A stretch of 64,000 nucleotides of DNA from Chitinophaga sp. CF418 (GCF_900142925.1 NZ_FRCN01000016.1:62001-126000); one strand, 5' to 3'. Shown: positions 39,369 to 49,191, counted from the stretch's first letter. Notes: a model not told the origin generated them from the letters alone. Program-made: numbers and translations.

Positions 39369-42300
39369 TTATTGTGCTATTGTTATCTCAGTACCTGGGT
39401 TCCAGTGTTTGTATTCAGGCATATAATACAAATAGGTAGTACTTGCTTTTCCTCTGTATTGGCCTGCAATTTCCGCCTTAAGGTCAAGATTGATCTGCTT
39501 TGTTTCTCCTCCTGCAAATCCCATCCAGTATAACACCAGGTAATTATCGAAGATCTCGTAGTAGGCCACCTGGTTTTTTTCCGTGATCTCTTTTAATTGC
39601 CACGGCTGTACTGTTAAGCCGGCTGGTATTCCGATCTTGGCGATGCTCATTGGCTGCAGATAGTCTTTGATGTTTTTCACTTCTACCTGTAATCTTACCG
39701 TTTCACCCACTTTTGTATCAGTAGCAGAGAGATGGGTCGATAACTTCAGTTCTGCTTCCGGATTATCAGGTGGAAGTAATGTATAGTAAGCCAGCTCCAG
39801 CTGATATGGGATCGCGTCTTTTTCATCTGTGTATCTTACAGAGAAGGTATTATCTCCTTCTTTGATATTGTTGATGATATTCTTTCCTGCAACCGTTGCC
39901 TGGTTGTTTACTGTTATTTCCATTTTTGATGCCGCTGCAATCTCACCCAGCAATCGCCTGTATTCAACAATAGCCTGCAGTGCCAGTACGGTGGCTTGTG
40001 TGGATCCATATCCATAGTAGGTCTTTTCACCCAGTATGCGTGATACTACATTTGCAATGGCGGCCATGTCCGGAGATTTTTCTCTTGTAAGCGCCAGGGC
40101 ATAAAGTGCCATTGTTTCTACTCTCAGTGATGACTCTCTTGAATTCGTCACGCTTGTTTCTGACCGGAGTTTGGTTTCCTGCAGTGCCTTCATCAATTGA
40201 GAGAAATCTTTTTCATTCTTCATGTTGCTGGCGGCAAGCGCCATCATTGCCAGCTGGTAGGCATCTTTACTATTCAATGCCTGTTTAATGGCTGTTTCAT
40301 ATTCCAGCTGTATTTCGTTTCCAATACCGGCCTGGGTGAGTGCATATACAATGTAGGTATTGGCGATCTTGTTGGGCACTGCTGCAAAAGCATCATACCC
40401 GTTTTTAACGATGTTAAATGTGCCTTTACCATCCCTTCGGCTTAACAGGAATTTCTTTGTACGGGCCAGCATATTTTTATCGACATTAATGAACTCCTGC
40501 ATGTCAGTAAACTCCAGCAGGCCATAGGCAGTGAGCGCTTCATGTGCTGGTGTTTTACCGAACCATTCAAAGCCATTTTCTGCAGTTTCAAATCCAATCA
40601 ACCGCTGGTAACCATTTTTGATATAGGTCAGTGCTTTATTCTCAATGTCCGGATTGCTTTTGTTATTTGAACGGAGGTATTTCAGAATATAAATGTTAGG
40701 ATATGTGCTGGAAGATGTCTGCTCAAAGCAGCCATGAGGCTCTCTTAGCATAGATTCTATATCATTCAGCAGCTGTCCTTCCAGATTGTTAAATACTTTC
40801 AATTCTGTTGCCAGACTGCCGGCCATCATGTTACTGATCGTGAAATTAGTTGTAGTCGCTTTATTCCCTGAAATAGTAGTAATAACCGGGAAGCCGTTGC
40901 TGGTTACTGTAATTGGCAGGGAAAGCGTTTCTGTGTTTGTTGCCGTCGTGACAATAAACCTGATGTCACCCTTGACAGTAGCGATGGCCTTTACTGGAAT
41001 GAGTACCTGTGTGGCACTGTCTGCCGCGATGTCGACAGTACTGTTATAGTTACCGGCAACCATATTTTGTGGCAGGGCTGCACTGATATTGGCAGAAATA
41101 GCTTTATTGCTGCTGTTCCTGATAACGAGCGGAATAAGTGCATTGTCGCCAATGGTCATATAAGGCGGTATCTTGGCATCCACACTCATAGGCGGCTGTA
41201 CTGCATAAGTCATTTCCGTTCTGCCAAGCTTACCGTTATAACCGATGCCTTCAGCAATAGCGCGGAAAGTGGTAGTAGCATCGGAATTATAGAACTCTAT
41301 CTGAGCGTCTCCATTTTTGTCTGTTTGTACTACGGGATTCCAATAGATTGTTTCCCTGAAGTCATCCCTTTCTGTTGTCTGCGGAGAATAGTATTTAGGC
41401 GCATAGAAGCGTCTTGCTATGGTATATGCATCCTTCTTTACCTGTACGGATTGTGAGGCATAATAGTAAGTCCGGTCCAGGTTGATAATAGTCTTCGGCG
41501 TTTTGGCATTTTTGGTAGTAACGAGGATGACCCCATTTGCTCCCCGGCTGCCATATATCGCGGTAGCATCAGCACCCTTAAGAACGTCGATGGTTTCAAT
41601 GTCAATAGTATTAATTGCATCCTCCAGATTCCTGAAAGGAATACCATTTACGACGAACAAGGGTTGATCTAATCCGGAAACGGAATTGGCACCTCTGATC
41701 TTTATCTGGGCAACATTACCGGCAGCTCCTGTGGACTGTGTGATCATCATGCCTGCAACTCTGCCCTGCAACTGCTGCAATGGACTAGCAGAAACAATTT
41801 GCTCTTGACTCACCGTTACCATAGAACCCGTAAGCACCCTTTTGGTTTGTGTTCCAAAGCCTATGACAACAACTTCCTGGAGCCGTTTCTCATCACCATC
41901 GGGGAATAATTCTTTAACTTTATCAGCCTTGTGTTCCTGCCCTTGATTGAATGCCATCAGTGGAGCAGGCAGGCGGTCGTCATCATCAAACGGATCTTTT
42001 GTCTTCCTGGCGGGCATAGGTGCATAACCAGTGCCCTGTTCCAGTATCTTGATGGTAACTGGTTCTTTTTTACGGACGGAGCGCGCTATAAGGTGATAGT
42101 TCAGGGCAGGAGTAATATCAGTAAAGAAGAAAAGACCGTCGTCGCCTGTGGTCTGCTGCACCGCATTTCCACTGGTATAGATACGTTTGTCCGTACCACT
42201 GATAAGGTATACTGTTGATTTTACCGGGTTGCCATTTTTATCCAGTATAATTCCACTCAGTACATTATTCAGGTCAGGATTATATTTGGGCTTGCCTGTT

Positions 42301-43883
42301 TTTTCAATATAGTCGATGTAGTCAAAGTAGCGATAGCCATGTGTCAGCATGACCAGGTCGAGTGAAGGGATAGCTGCTTTTTCTTCCTGTTTGAAATAGA
42401 ACTGAGGTTCTTCTACCTTACCATGAAGTTCAGAGCTCATCAGCAACCAGGATAGGATGTGGTCCTGTTTATCATCAGCAAGCGACCATAATTTGTCATC
42501 TATTACTGACAGTGAGAAATTGGACGGTACAGGCTTCCCGTTTTCATCCAGTGTTTTAAGATGAAGCGTCACCTTTTCACGCGGGAGATATTTACTTTTA
42601 TCTGCGGTAATTTTTACCTGTAAGATTCTATTGGGATGCAGGAATACAATTCTTTCTGCGAGCGGGATACGTTGCTCATTGGTAATGGTGAAACGTGCGA
42701 TACCAGCGGGGAAATCTGCAGGGGCTACGTCAATTAGTTGTTCTCCCTTTTTAAGCGAAATCTCTTTACGATAATACACGTCATCTTTGCTCTGGCCAAT
42801 CAGCCTTATTTTCATGTCCTGCGTCGCGTTTATTTTGAACTGTAACAGTTTTTCCTTCCTGTCAATGTTCATAACGATGCCCTTCTTCGCGGCAGCCGGC
42901 AGATCAAAGGGCTGTTTTATCCCCGAAGGGGAAATAATCTTCGCGCTGTAGGTCTTCCCTGCCTGTGGGGTGAAAGAGAACTGTCCCATGCCATCATGGT
43001 AGCTGGTAAAGGTAGCGGCTACATTCCCGAGGTTGTCAAGCACTTCTCCTTTTACATCAGCAGGTTTACCATATTCATTGATAGCCTTAAAAGCGACATT
43101 GGTAGGAATATTCTCAATGAGAGTACCTCCCTCTGGCATAAACTGCAGATCGAGCTTATTCAGCGCAATCGGGATACTTCTTGAAATAGCTTCCGTATAA
43201 GCACCGTAGTTGACAGTGACGTTCAGGATGCCATCATTGGTATTCAGATCAGCGGGTAGTTTGAAACTGATATTTGCCTTGCCCTCTGCATCGGTTTTGG
43301 CCTTTGCATTTTCGATGCTTTTCCCACCGAGTGATACCGTATATTTTATCTCATAATTTGGAATGGCCTTATTGGATAGATCACGGATGGAATAAGCTGC
43401 TACCACCGCATCTCCCGGACCATAGCCCTTCCGGGGAAAGTCGAGCTTCATCATGACCCTGGGAGCGATCACCTTTTGCAGGGTGATCTCTTTGGTAAAC
43501 CAGGTCGATTCTTTTTCGTTCCTCATCCAGGTAGTATAAGCTCTTATCTTATACACGCCTCCGGTAGCTGACTGGCCAAACTCGTAATGCCCTTCAGCAT
43601 AACCTTCTTCAACCCTGTAATTCATTTTCTCTAATACGCTGCCGGAAGGCCCTACTATCTCCACATACACTACATTACTGATCACAGAAACAAGCTGGTT
43701 CTTTGCATTTACCAGGTAGACTTTAAAAAACAGATCATCACCGGGTTTAAAAAATACATGGTTGGTCTGTATATAGATCTTTTCTTTATTATCATTGTAT
43801 GCCGCTAGCTGTGCCATTCCTTTACCCATAAATGCAAGCAGGAACAGTATCAGTAAGGTATAAGCTTTTTTATAATTCTTCAT
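39369..43883 (-). CDS. Alpha-2-macroglobulin-family protein with inserted TonB plug domain
   Basis: Exported protein of 1504 residues (signal peptide ending about residue 24, GMAQ). Order of domains: macroglobulin MG1/MG2-like strands (EKIYIQTNHVFFKPGDDLFFK at 34-54), further MG domains to about 480, a carboxypeptidase-regulatory-like domain (541-612), a TonB-dependent receptor plug (about 668-795: VVVIGFGTQTKRVLTGSM, LQGRVAGMMI, KIRGANS, PLFVVNGIPF, DVLKGADATAIYGSRGANGVI), an A2M domain (about 843-900) and an alpha-toroid with thioester motif GCFEQ (1051-1055, Cys-x-Glu-Gln kept). A2M proteins trap proteases; a plug normally sits inside a TonB barrel. The gene starts 5 bases after a SusC-like barrel that has no plug. 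Confidence 0.92.
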   Translation of the reverse strand: MKNYKKAYTLLILFLLAFMGKGMAQLAAYNDNKEKIYIQTNHVFFKPGDDLFFKVYLVNAKNQLVSVISNVVYVEIVGPSGSVLEKMNYRVEEGYAEGHYEFGQSATGGVYKIRAYTTWMRNEKESTWFTKEITLQKVIAPRVMMKLDFPRKGYGPGDAVVAAYSIRDLSNKAIPNYEIKYTVSLGGKSIENAKAKTDAEGKANISFKLPADLNTNDGILNVTVNYGAYTEAISRSIPIALNKLDLQFMPEGGTLIENIPTNVAFKAINEYGKPADVKGEVLDNLGNVAATFTSYHDGMGQFSFTPQAGKTYSAKIISPSGIKQPFDLPAAAKKGIVMNIDRKEKLLQFKINATQDMKIRLIGQSKDDVYYRKEISLKKGEQLIDVAPADFPAGIARFTITNEQRIPLAERIVFLHPNRILQVKITADKSKYLPREKVTLHLKTLDENGKPVPSNFSLSVIDDKLWSLADDKQDHILSWLLMSSELHGKVEEPQFYFKQEEKAAIPSLDLVMLTHGYRYFDYIDYIEKTGKPKYNPDLNNVLSGIILDKNGNPVKSTVYLISGTDKRIYTSGNAVQQTTGDDGLFFFTDITPALNYHLIARSVRKKEPVTIKILEQGTGYAPMPARKTKDPFDDDDRLPAPLMAFNQGQEHKADKVKELFPDGDEKRLQEVVVIGFGTQTKRVLTGSMVTVSQEQIVSASPLQQLQGRVAGMMITQSTGAAGNVAQIKIRGANSVSGLDQPLFVVNGIPFRNLEDAINTIDIETIDVLKGADATAIYGSRGANGVILVTTKNAKTPKTIINLDRTYYYASQSVQVKKDAYTIARRFYAPKYYSPQTTERDDFRETIYWNPVVQTDKNGDAQIEFYNSDATTTFRAIAEGIGYNGKLGRTEMTYAVQPPMSVDAKIPPYMTIGDNALIPLVIRNSSNKAISANISAALPQNMVAGNYNSTVDIAADSATQVLIPVKAIATVKGDIRFIVTTATNTETLSLPITVTSNGFPVITTISGNKATTTNFTISNMMAGSLATELKVFNNLEGQLLNDIESMLREPHGCFEQTSSSTYPNIYILKYLRSNNKSNPDIENKALTYIKNGYQRLIGFETAENGFEWFGKTPAHEALTAYGLLEFTDMQEFINVDKNMLARTKKFLLSRRDGKGTFNIVKNGYDAFAAVPNKIANTYIVYALTQAGIGNEIQLEYETAIKQALNSKDAYQLAMMALAASNMKNEKDFSQLMKALQETKLRSETSVTNSRESSLRVETMALYALALTREKSPDMAAIANVVSRILGEKTYYGYGSTQATVLALQAIVEYRRLLGEIAAASKMEITVNNQATVAGKNIINNIKEGDNTFSVRYTDEKDAIPYQLELAYYTLLPPDNPEAELKLSTHLSATDTKVGETVRLQVEVKNIKDYLQPMSIAKIGIPAGLTVQPWQLKEITEKNQVAYYEIFDNYLVLYWMGFAGGETKQINLDLKAEIAGQYRGKASTTYLYYMPEYKHWNPGTEITIAQ

Positions 43884-43888
43884 GGGGC

Positions 43889-46429
43889 TTAAAATTGGAA
43901 TGAAACGTTAAATCCGTAAGTCTTTATTGCAGGCAGGTTAAAAAAGTCCAGACCTGTGGTATTGGGCTGATCAAACAGCAGTTGATCCGGATCTGCTCCT
44001 TTATAGGCTGACCACAGCAGGATATTGTGCACATAGGTGGACAGGGTGAGCACCTGTTTACTACGATGCAGGTTAAACCTGTAACTTAGATTAACGTTGT
44101 TGAGCCTGAGGTAATCCGTCTTTTGCACATATGACGCTGCTACCCCCGACAATCCATACCTGGTCCAGCGGTTCTTTTCCACTGGCTGGGAGGCATCATA
44201 AAAGCTGACGGGTATATCATTTACATGACCGTTTTGCTGTACACCCTGGAATATATAGTTGACGATATTTCTCTGTGTACCGGTAATGGCAGCTCTTCCA
44301 TAGTAATCAAGCGCTGCCTGTGTGCCATTCCAGGTTTCACCACCTTTCTTCCATTCCCAGTCGGCCTGCAGGGTAAATTTCTTCCAGCTCAGGTTGTTAT
44401 TAAACTTTACGATGAAATCCGGTATCGGATTGCCAATGACCTGTGGTACAGGATTTACAAGGGGAAAACCATCATCCCCGATCACTACGTTGCCGGAAGC
44501 GTCTCTCAGATAAGTGTTACCAACGATCACACCTAATGGTTGTCCCTGTACAAGTGCTTTGTGAACATTGCGGAATCCAGCAATTGGTGTAAAATTGTCC
44601 CCCTCATTGACGCGTGTTACAGTGGTGTTATACGCAAAGAAAGAAAGCGTGCCGGAAAGGCGAACGCCTCTTCTGTAGTTGTTATTATTGACATATAACG
44701 ATAGTTCAATCCCTTTATTCCTCAGGTCTGCAATGTTCTTTAAGTGCAGTGTTCCATTACTGTAAACAGGGAAAACATCATTACGGGTATTCTTAATATA
44801 GACATTGGCATAGAATTGTAATATATACTGATACGCCAGGCTTAGCCCACCGGTCCATTCCCTTTGATTGACAGGCGTCAGGCCTTTATAGCCGACCGCC
44901 TCTGTAACAGGACGATAACTGAAAACCTGTTCGGTCGGGTATTGGAGCAGATTGGTATATGCCAGGGATTTGTCAATAGCCAGTTCGCTGCTAACTTCAT
45001 GATAGGAGGATGATATATTCAGTTCAAAGCTGGGAAGGATATTCCACATTTTCAGTGCAACGTCAAAAGCAGGTAAGACAAAGTCATTCTTTGATGCTGT
45101 ATTGGAAAGATACAATTTATTCCCGGCGTTTACTTTTAATTCAAAGTCATCCCCGCGATAGGTGTTGCTAAGAGTAAGGAAGGCGTCATGTGATGAACGT
45201 TGATAATTATACAGGCTTCCGTCTGGTTTATACCTGATGCGGGTATTCGCATTACCATAGGTGTAGTATAAGCCCAGCTGGGAGTTAAAGTGATCATCAA
45301 AATATTCAATGTCGTAGAGTCCCTGTGATTGTAACAGATAGTTAAAATCTCTTTTATCCCTGTCTGTATACATACCATTGGCCCATCCTGCAGTACCTGG
45401 CTTATAGCTTTCAATCGTGTTTTCCAGTACATGCTGGAGAGATTGGGTAAGTTTAATATCAAATTGAGACGTCTTCATGCCTAAAACAAGGGATGCATTC
45501 TGTTCTGTAAAGCGGTAACGATTGCTGTTATCTTTAAGCAGGAACCAGGGATTATCAGCCGTATTACTGTAACTGCGTTGTGCCTCTCCATTCATGGTGC
45601 CTTGTATGTTGCTGAAAGATGCCGGTGTAAGCAGCGCATTCTGATAAGCTCTGTTCAGAAAGCCAGTTCTATTGCCGTTAGAAAGTTGGTCATGGTTATA
45701 CATATAGGCACCTTTGATGGACAACCATTTGATGCTGGTCCCAACATCGGCTGCCAACGTCTGTGAGATGCTTTTATTCTCCTTAATGATCATATTCTCG
45801 TTAGTCTGTCCCAGCTTCAGGCCAAAGTTCCAGGTGCGTTTACCATATCTGAAAAGCTCTCCCGATAGCTTCAACTGATGAGAGTGGGCAATGGCGGTCC
45901 TGAAAATGTTATTGTTATATGCAGTGGCGGTTTTTCCGTTCCCTGTACCCAATGAAACAAGTCTTCCGCTCTGGTCATAAGGGTAGTTGCTGCCATCAAA
46001 TTCAAGCGCATGTATATTGGGGCCATAACTAAACATTTCCCCTGTTTCAGGTCCTCTCCAGGCCGAGGCTCCATTTACAGAGCGGCCCTGCACATAATCG
46101 GTTTGAAGTTCCGGCAACCGGTTGTGGGTTTTGATCTCTACAGTCCCGCTATAGCTGGTTGAAAGGGAAAGATAGCGTGTGTACTGTGGTGATATTTGCA
46201 GATAATTGTCCAACATTTTTATACGCCTGATGGGAAAGTCAGGATAGAACTGACCTTTCAGCTTCAGAGGGGTATTTCTGCTATTGCTGACAGAATCTAC
46301 CGGGTCTATGCTACCTCTGAGTTTTCTTACCTGCTCCATATAGTCCTCGGAGATGATGGGCTCCACACTGCTACGTACCTGCGCGGCTGCGAGGGTGGGA
46401 AGTAAAAGAAGGAGTAAAGTAAATTTCAA
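43889..46429 (-). CDS. SusC-like outer-membrane barrel lacking the plug domain
   Basis: Outer-membrane protein of 846 residues. The signal peptide (MKFTLLLLLLPTLAAAQ) is followed by about 60 unassigned residues and then directly by the start of a SusC/RagA-type barrel: SGTVEIKTHN, LQTDYVQGRS, GEMFSYGPNIHALEFDGSNYPYDQSG, and later barrel strands up to the terminal GFNVSFQF. The N-terminal carboxypeptidase-like and plug domains that all SusC transporters carry are missing, as is any TonB box I can see. The missing plug is found in the next gene of the same operon, inserted in an A2M protein. No SusD partner is present. I infer that the two proteins together form a transporter. Confidence 0.85.
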   Translation of the reverse strand: MKFTLLLLLLPTLAAAQVRSSVEPIISEDYMEQVRKLRGSIDPVDSVSNSRNTPLKLKGQFYPDFPIRRIKMLDNYLQISPQYTRYLSLSTSYSGTVEIKTHNRLPELQTDYVQGRSVNGASAWRGPETGEMFSYGPNIHALEFDGSNYPYDQSGRLVSLGTGNGKTATAYNNNIFRTAIAHSHQLKLSGELFRYGKRTWNFGLKLGQTNENMIIKENKSISQTLAADVGTSIKWLSIKGAYMYNHDQLSNGNRTGFLNRAYQNALLTPASFSNIQGTMNGEAQRSYSNTADNPWFLLKDNSNRYRFTEQNASLVLGMKTSQFDIKLTQSLQHVLENTIESYKPGTAGWANGMYTDRDKRDFNYLLQSQGLYDIEYFDDHFNSQLGLYYTYGNANTRIRYKPDGSLYNYQRSSHDAFLTLSNTYRGDDFELKVNAGNKLYLSNTASKNDFVLPAFDVALKMWNILPSFELNISSSYHEVSSELAIDKSLAYTNLLQYPTEQVFSYRPVTEAVGYKGLTPVNQREWTGGLSLAYQYILQFYANVYIKNTRNDVFPVYSNGTLHLKNIADLRNKGIELSLYVNNNNYRRGVRLSGTLSFFAYNTTVTRVNEGDNFTPIAGFRNVHKALVQGQPLGVIVGNTYLRDASGNVVIGDDGFPLVNPVPQVIGNPIPDFIVKFNNNLSWKKFTLQADWEWKKGGETWNGTQAALDYYGRAAITGTQRNIVNYIFQGVQQNGHVNDIPVSFYDASQPVEKNRWTRYGLSGVAASYVQKTDYLRLNNVNLSYRFNLHRSKQVLTLSTYVHNILLWSAYKGADPDQLLFDQPNTTGLDFFNLPAIKTYGFNVSFQF

Positions 46430-46638
46430 GGTATCAGTTTTTAGGTGATATAAATATAGCGATTCCGGTGGTCCATGTTCCGGCTGTATGATGCGGGGCT
46501 TAACAGGATTCCATAAAATGGGGAAGAAAAATATAAATGGCTGGTTATTATGGGGTTCGGTGGGAGGGGAGGGGACAGTTAACTATATGCAGAAAAGTGC
46601 CCCGGTTTACAGGACACTTTCAACAATTCAAAACAGCT

Positions 46639-47493
46639 TTAATTTTTTACAATCATTCTCCTGTACCCAAACCAACCTGCGATCATCACTACAAGAAACG
46701 GCCAGCAGGAAAGCAGGAATACGAAAAGATTACTGAGCGTTTCCATACCTGAAGTCAGGGCTGTCAATATTCTTGTACCCAAACCGGCACGGGTAACCTT
46801 GTCAGGGTTAACGATCACCTGTATATCTGCCTGCTGTGGCTGAAATAGCTGAACAGAGAATGTAGCATAGTGTACATCATCCAGGATAGCCAGGTTGGCA
46901 ATGCTGCGGTCTGTGCCTTCCTCATATTGCTGTTTCTGGTAAGTGGCCACGTCTAACGGGGTACCTTTCCCTGCGGGCTTTAATGCAGCTGGTTGGGGCG
47001 CATCGTTCTTCAATGAATTGGAAAGATAGAGCAGTGTTTTGTCCTCATCTTTTAATGCGCGATAATCAATGAAGGTCGCCATAGACGTCAATGTATGCAC
47101 GACAGAATCAAGACTAGCCACGGGTACACGTAAGGTGAGATTCGCTGTGGGTGTATACAATTGTATACGTTTTAATGAATCAGCAGAATAAGGTACATCT
47201 TGTGTCATCGCCACATCATTATGCATCGTACTTTCTGCGATCATTCCATCCACTCCGATAACGGTATGTTCCAGCACTGACAATGAATTGAATACATTGC
47301 TGACACGACATCGTACATCGGCAGTCCGAACCCTTTTACGGGAGGGAGAATTAAGAGAAGTAATATCATTGGCTAAACCCGTGGAATCAGCCGTGGCTAC
47401 ATAAGATTCTTCCTCTTTTGAAAGGCTTGACGGCGCAGTTGAGCATGCGGCAGCCAGCAGCACTGGTGCCATTAAATATAGGGGAATACGCAT
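46639..47493 (-). CDS. DUF4349 lipoprotein
   Basis: Lipoprotein of 284 residues with a lipobox in LLAAACSTA (Cys 17). The mature domain matches DUF4349: RTADVRCRVSNVFNSLSVLEHTVIGVDGMI, then TLRVPVASLDSVVHTLTSMATFIDYRALKDEDKT, and a C-terminal membrane segment (about residues 258-277, LFVFLLSCWPFLVVMIAGWF) followed by RRM. Family function is unknown. The protein would be tethered at both ends. It is monocistronic as far as can be seen. Confidence 0.85.
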   Translation of the reverse strand: MRIPLYLMAPVLLAAACSTAPSSLSKEEESYVATADSTGLANDITSLNSPSRKRVRTADVRCRVSNVFNSLSVLEHTVIGVDGMIAESTMHNDVAMTQDVPYSADSLKRIQLYTPTANLTLRVPVASLDSVVHTLTSMATFIDYRALKDEDKTLLYLSNSLKNDAPQPAALKPAGKGTPLDVATYQKQQYEEGTDRSIANLAILDDVHYATFSVQLFQPQQADIQVIVNPDKVTRAGLGTRILTALTSGMETLSNLFVFLLSCWPFLVVMIAGWFGYRRMIVKN

Positions 47494-47658
47494 AAATGGT
47501 GTTTACATTTTATACCGCAAACAGGCAAAAGGTAACCTTAAAAGAAATGTTAAAGTGAAACAGGACGTATGGGATGAATTGGAATCCTTTTTGTGATGAT
47601 AAACTGATTAAATTATATAAGCGCTCAGTTAATAAACCAAAACAGGAAATAGACTAAT

Positions 47659-47850
47659 ATGGTAAGAGTATACTTTAATCCCGACTATACCCTGGACTCT
47701 CCACTGATTGGTGATGAGGTAAAGGTCGAAAATCTGCGGCATATCGCTGATGTGGATGTAAACGATCTGCAGGAAGCATTTGAGCTTTGTCAGAATACCG
47801 ACCAGCCATGGACAAGCAGAAGTGAGGTAACTCTTTTGCCCGGGGCGTAA
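47659..47850 (+). CDS. Small protein, probably truncated at its C-terminus
   Basis: Frame of 63 residues starting MVRVYFNPDYTLDSPLIGDE. The text is protein-like, with DVNDLQEAFELCQNTDQPWT and then EVTLLPG. Small proteins of this kind in Bacteroidota, as I recall them, continue about 30-40 residues further with a strand like RSTSVGDVI. Here the frame stops at LLPGA*, and the sequence beyond is the complement of a convergent small gene. I read it as a gene truncated by a deletion that fused two convergent neighbours. Function unknown. Confidence 0.4.
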   Translation: MVRVYFNPDYTLDSPLIGDEVKVENLRHIADVDVNDLQEAFELCQNTDQPWTSRSEVTLLPGA

Positions 47851-48025
47851 GTTGCTCTCCTTCATACCAGTTTTCATTGCCATTCTCATCTGTCTTAATA
47901 CTGATATCCAGATGGCCGTCTTCGCCGGCTATATATACAAGGAATGTCCGCTGCTCTCCGGTATCGTCAACGTCAACCCGGGTTTCCTCCCCATTATATG
48001 TGATATAAAATGTTTTGCGGTTCAT
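47675..48025 (-). CDS. Small protein with anomalous C-terminal half antisense to the neighbouring gene
   Basis: Frame of 116 residues. The first 66 codons look like a real small protein: FYITYNGEETRVDVDDTGEQ, FLVYIAGEDGHLDISIKTDENG, WYEGEQLTPRAKEL. From about residue 67 the composition changes (PHFCLSMAGRYSD ... HPHQRYAADF), and this part is only the complement of the convergent 63-residue gene. The natural end was probably soon after RAKEL. The join at about 47828 therefore marks a fusion of two convergent genes. Whether the chimera is expressed is unknown. Confidence 0.4.
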   Translation of the reverse strand: MNRKTFYITYNGEETRVDVDDTGEQRTFLVYIAGEDGHLDISIKTDENGNENWYEGEQLTPRAKELPHFCLSMAGRYSDKAQMLPADRLHPHQRYAADFRPLPHHQSVESPGYSRD

Positions 48026-48092
48026 TGTTTTATGTTTTACTTAGATGCCTGAAAAACTATGCCAGAACGGTTAGCAATCTTGGCCATTACAT

Positions 48093-49175
48093 ATGAAGAA
48101 ATTTATAAGAAACATAATAGTACAGTTGTCAAACTCGGTATCTTCCAAACCGGACAAGCAGCTGGTATTCGATTCATTATCCCAACTGTATAAACAGATA
48201 TGTGATGGAAAAAAGGACAAGGGACTTGTATTGACATGTGATTATGAGAAGACTTCCATGATCATTTTTTCAGATCAGCATAAAGGAGGCAAAGACGGAT
48301 CGGACGATTTTATGCTGGCAGAAGCCTCTTACCTTGCTGCTTTACGCCACTACTACGAAAAGGGTTTTACATTGGTGAACCTGGGAGATTGTGAAGAACT
48401 GTGGGAGAATACGCCCTCTGTAGTAGTGGAGAAGAACAGGATATCCCTGTTGGAAGAAGCCCGCTTTCTGCAGGAAGGACGTTATTACAGGATAGTGGGC
48501 AACCATGACCTGGAATGGAACTACCAGGTGCCAAGAGATATGTATCTGAAACCTTTGTTTGGGAAGGAACTTAAAATTTACGAAGGACTGGTGCTGAAGA
48601 TGAAATATAAGGACGCTGATGAAACCATCTTTCTGGCCCATGGCCATCAGGGAGATCTGAGAAGTGACGGGAATGCCTTCAGTAAGTGGTTTGTAGCTGC
48701 AATATGGACACCTATCCAGCGCTTGTTTGATGTCAGACTTGACACGCTTTCAGATAATTTTGACCTGGTGGATGAACATAACATCACTATGTATGAATGG
48801 AGCCAGCAATATAAGAAGATACTGTTGATATCAGGACATACACATAAGCCGGTATTTGCTTCTATGGATCACGTAGACCGGCTGACCAAACAGCTGATGA
48901 AAGCAACGGCACTACATAATGAAGAACGCATAAAGACCTTGCAGGAGGCTTTGGAAAAGAGAAAGGCAGAATATGCAGGGAAGCAGTTTGTGAAGACAAT
49001 GGTAAGTCCCAGTTATTTTAATACCGGCTGTTGCTGTTTCAGTGACGGGGACATTACAGGTATAGAGATCGCCGAAGGTTTTATCCGTCTTGTCAAATGG
49101 GAACAGGAAGGAAAAAATGTAAACAGGATGGTATTGGAAGAAGCGCCGCTGGATTACCTGTTTGAACAGTTATAA
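48093..49175 (+). CDS. Calcineurin-like metallophosphoesterase
   Basis: Cytoplasmic phosphoesterase of 360 residues with a two-metal site. Motifs in order: IIFSDQHKGG (D-x-H), NLGDCEELW (GD), RIVGNHDLEW (GNHD), LAHGHQGD and ISGHTHKP (GHTH). A 50-residue charged helical insert (DHVDRLTKQLMKATALHNEERIKTLQEALEKRKAEYAG) lies near the end. There is no signal peptide. Substrate unknown; related proteins act on nucleotides or lipid A precursors (UDP-diacylglucosamine pyrophosphatase, LpxH), but the sequence does not settle this. The terminator stem overlaps the last codons. Confidence 0.85.
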   Translation: MKKFIRNIIVQLSNSVSSKPDKQLVFDSLSQLYKQICDGKKDKGLVLTCDYEKTSMIIFSDQHKGGKDGSDDFMLAEASYLAALRHYYEKGFTLVNLGDCEELWENTPSVVVEKNRISLLEEARFLQEGRYYRIVGNHDLEWNYQVPRDMYLKPLFGKELKIYEGLVLKMKYKDADETIFLAHGHQGDLRSDGNAFSKWFVAAIWTPIQRLFDVRLDTLSDNFDLVDEHNITMYEWSQQYKKILLISGHTHKPVFASMDHVDRLTKQLMKATALHNEERIKTLQEALEKRKAEYAGKQFVKTMVSPSYFNTGCCCFSDGDITGIEIAEGFIRLVKWEQEGKNVNRMVLEEAPLDYLFEQL

Positions 49176-49191
49176 GCAGCGGCGCTTTTGT
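49141..49191. terminator. Terminator overlapping the end of the phosphoesterase gene
   Basis: Perfect 11-bp stem, arms 49141-49151 and 49177-49187, followed by TTTTG on the plus strand. The left arm is inside the coding sequence. The convergent aldo/keto reductase gene ends at 49192. Confidence 0.7.

Noticed and set aside
39201-39533. 110-codon plus-strand frame
   Set aside because: Runs through the A2M terminator and into its coding sequence on the opposite strand.
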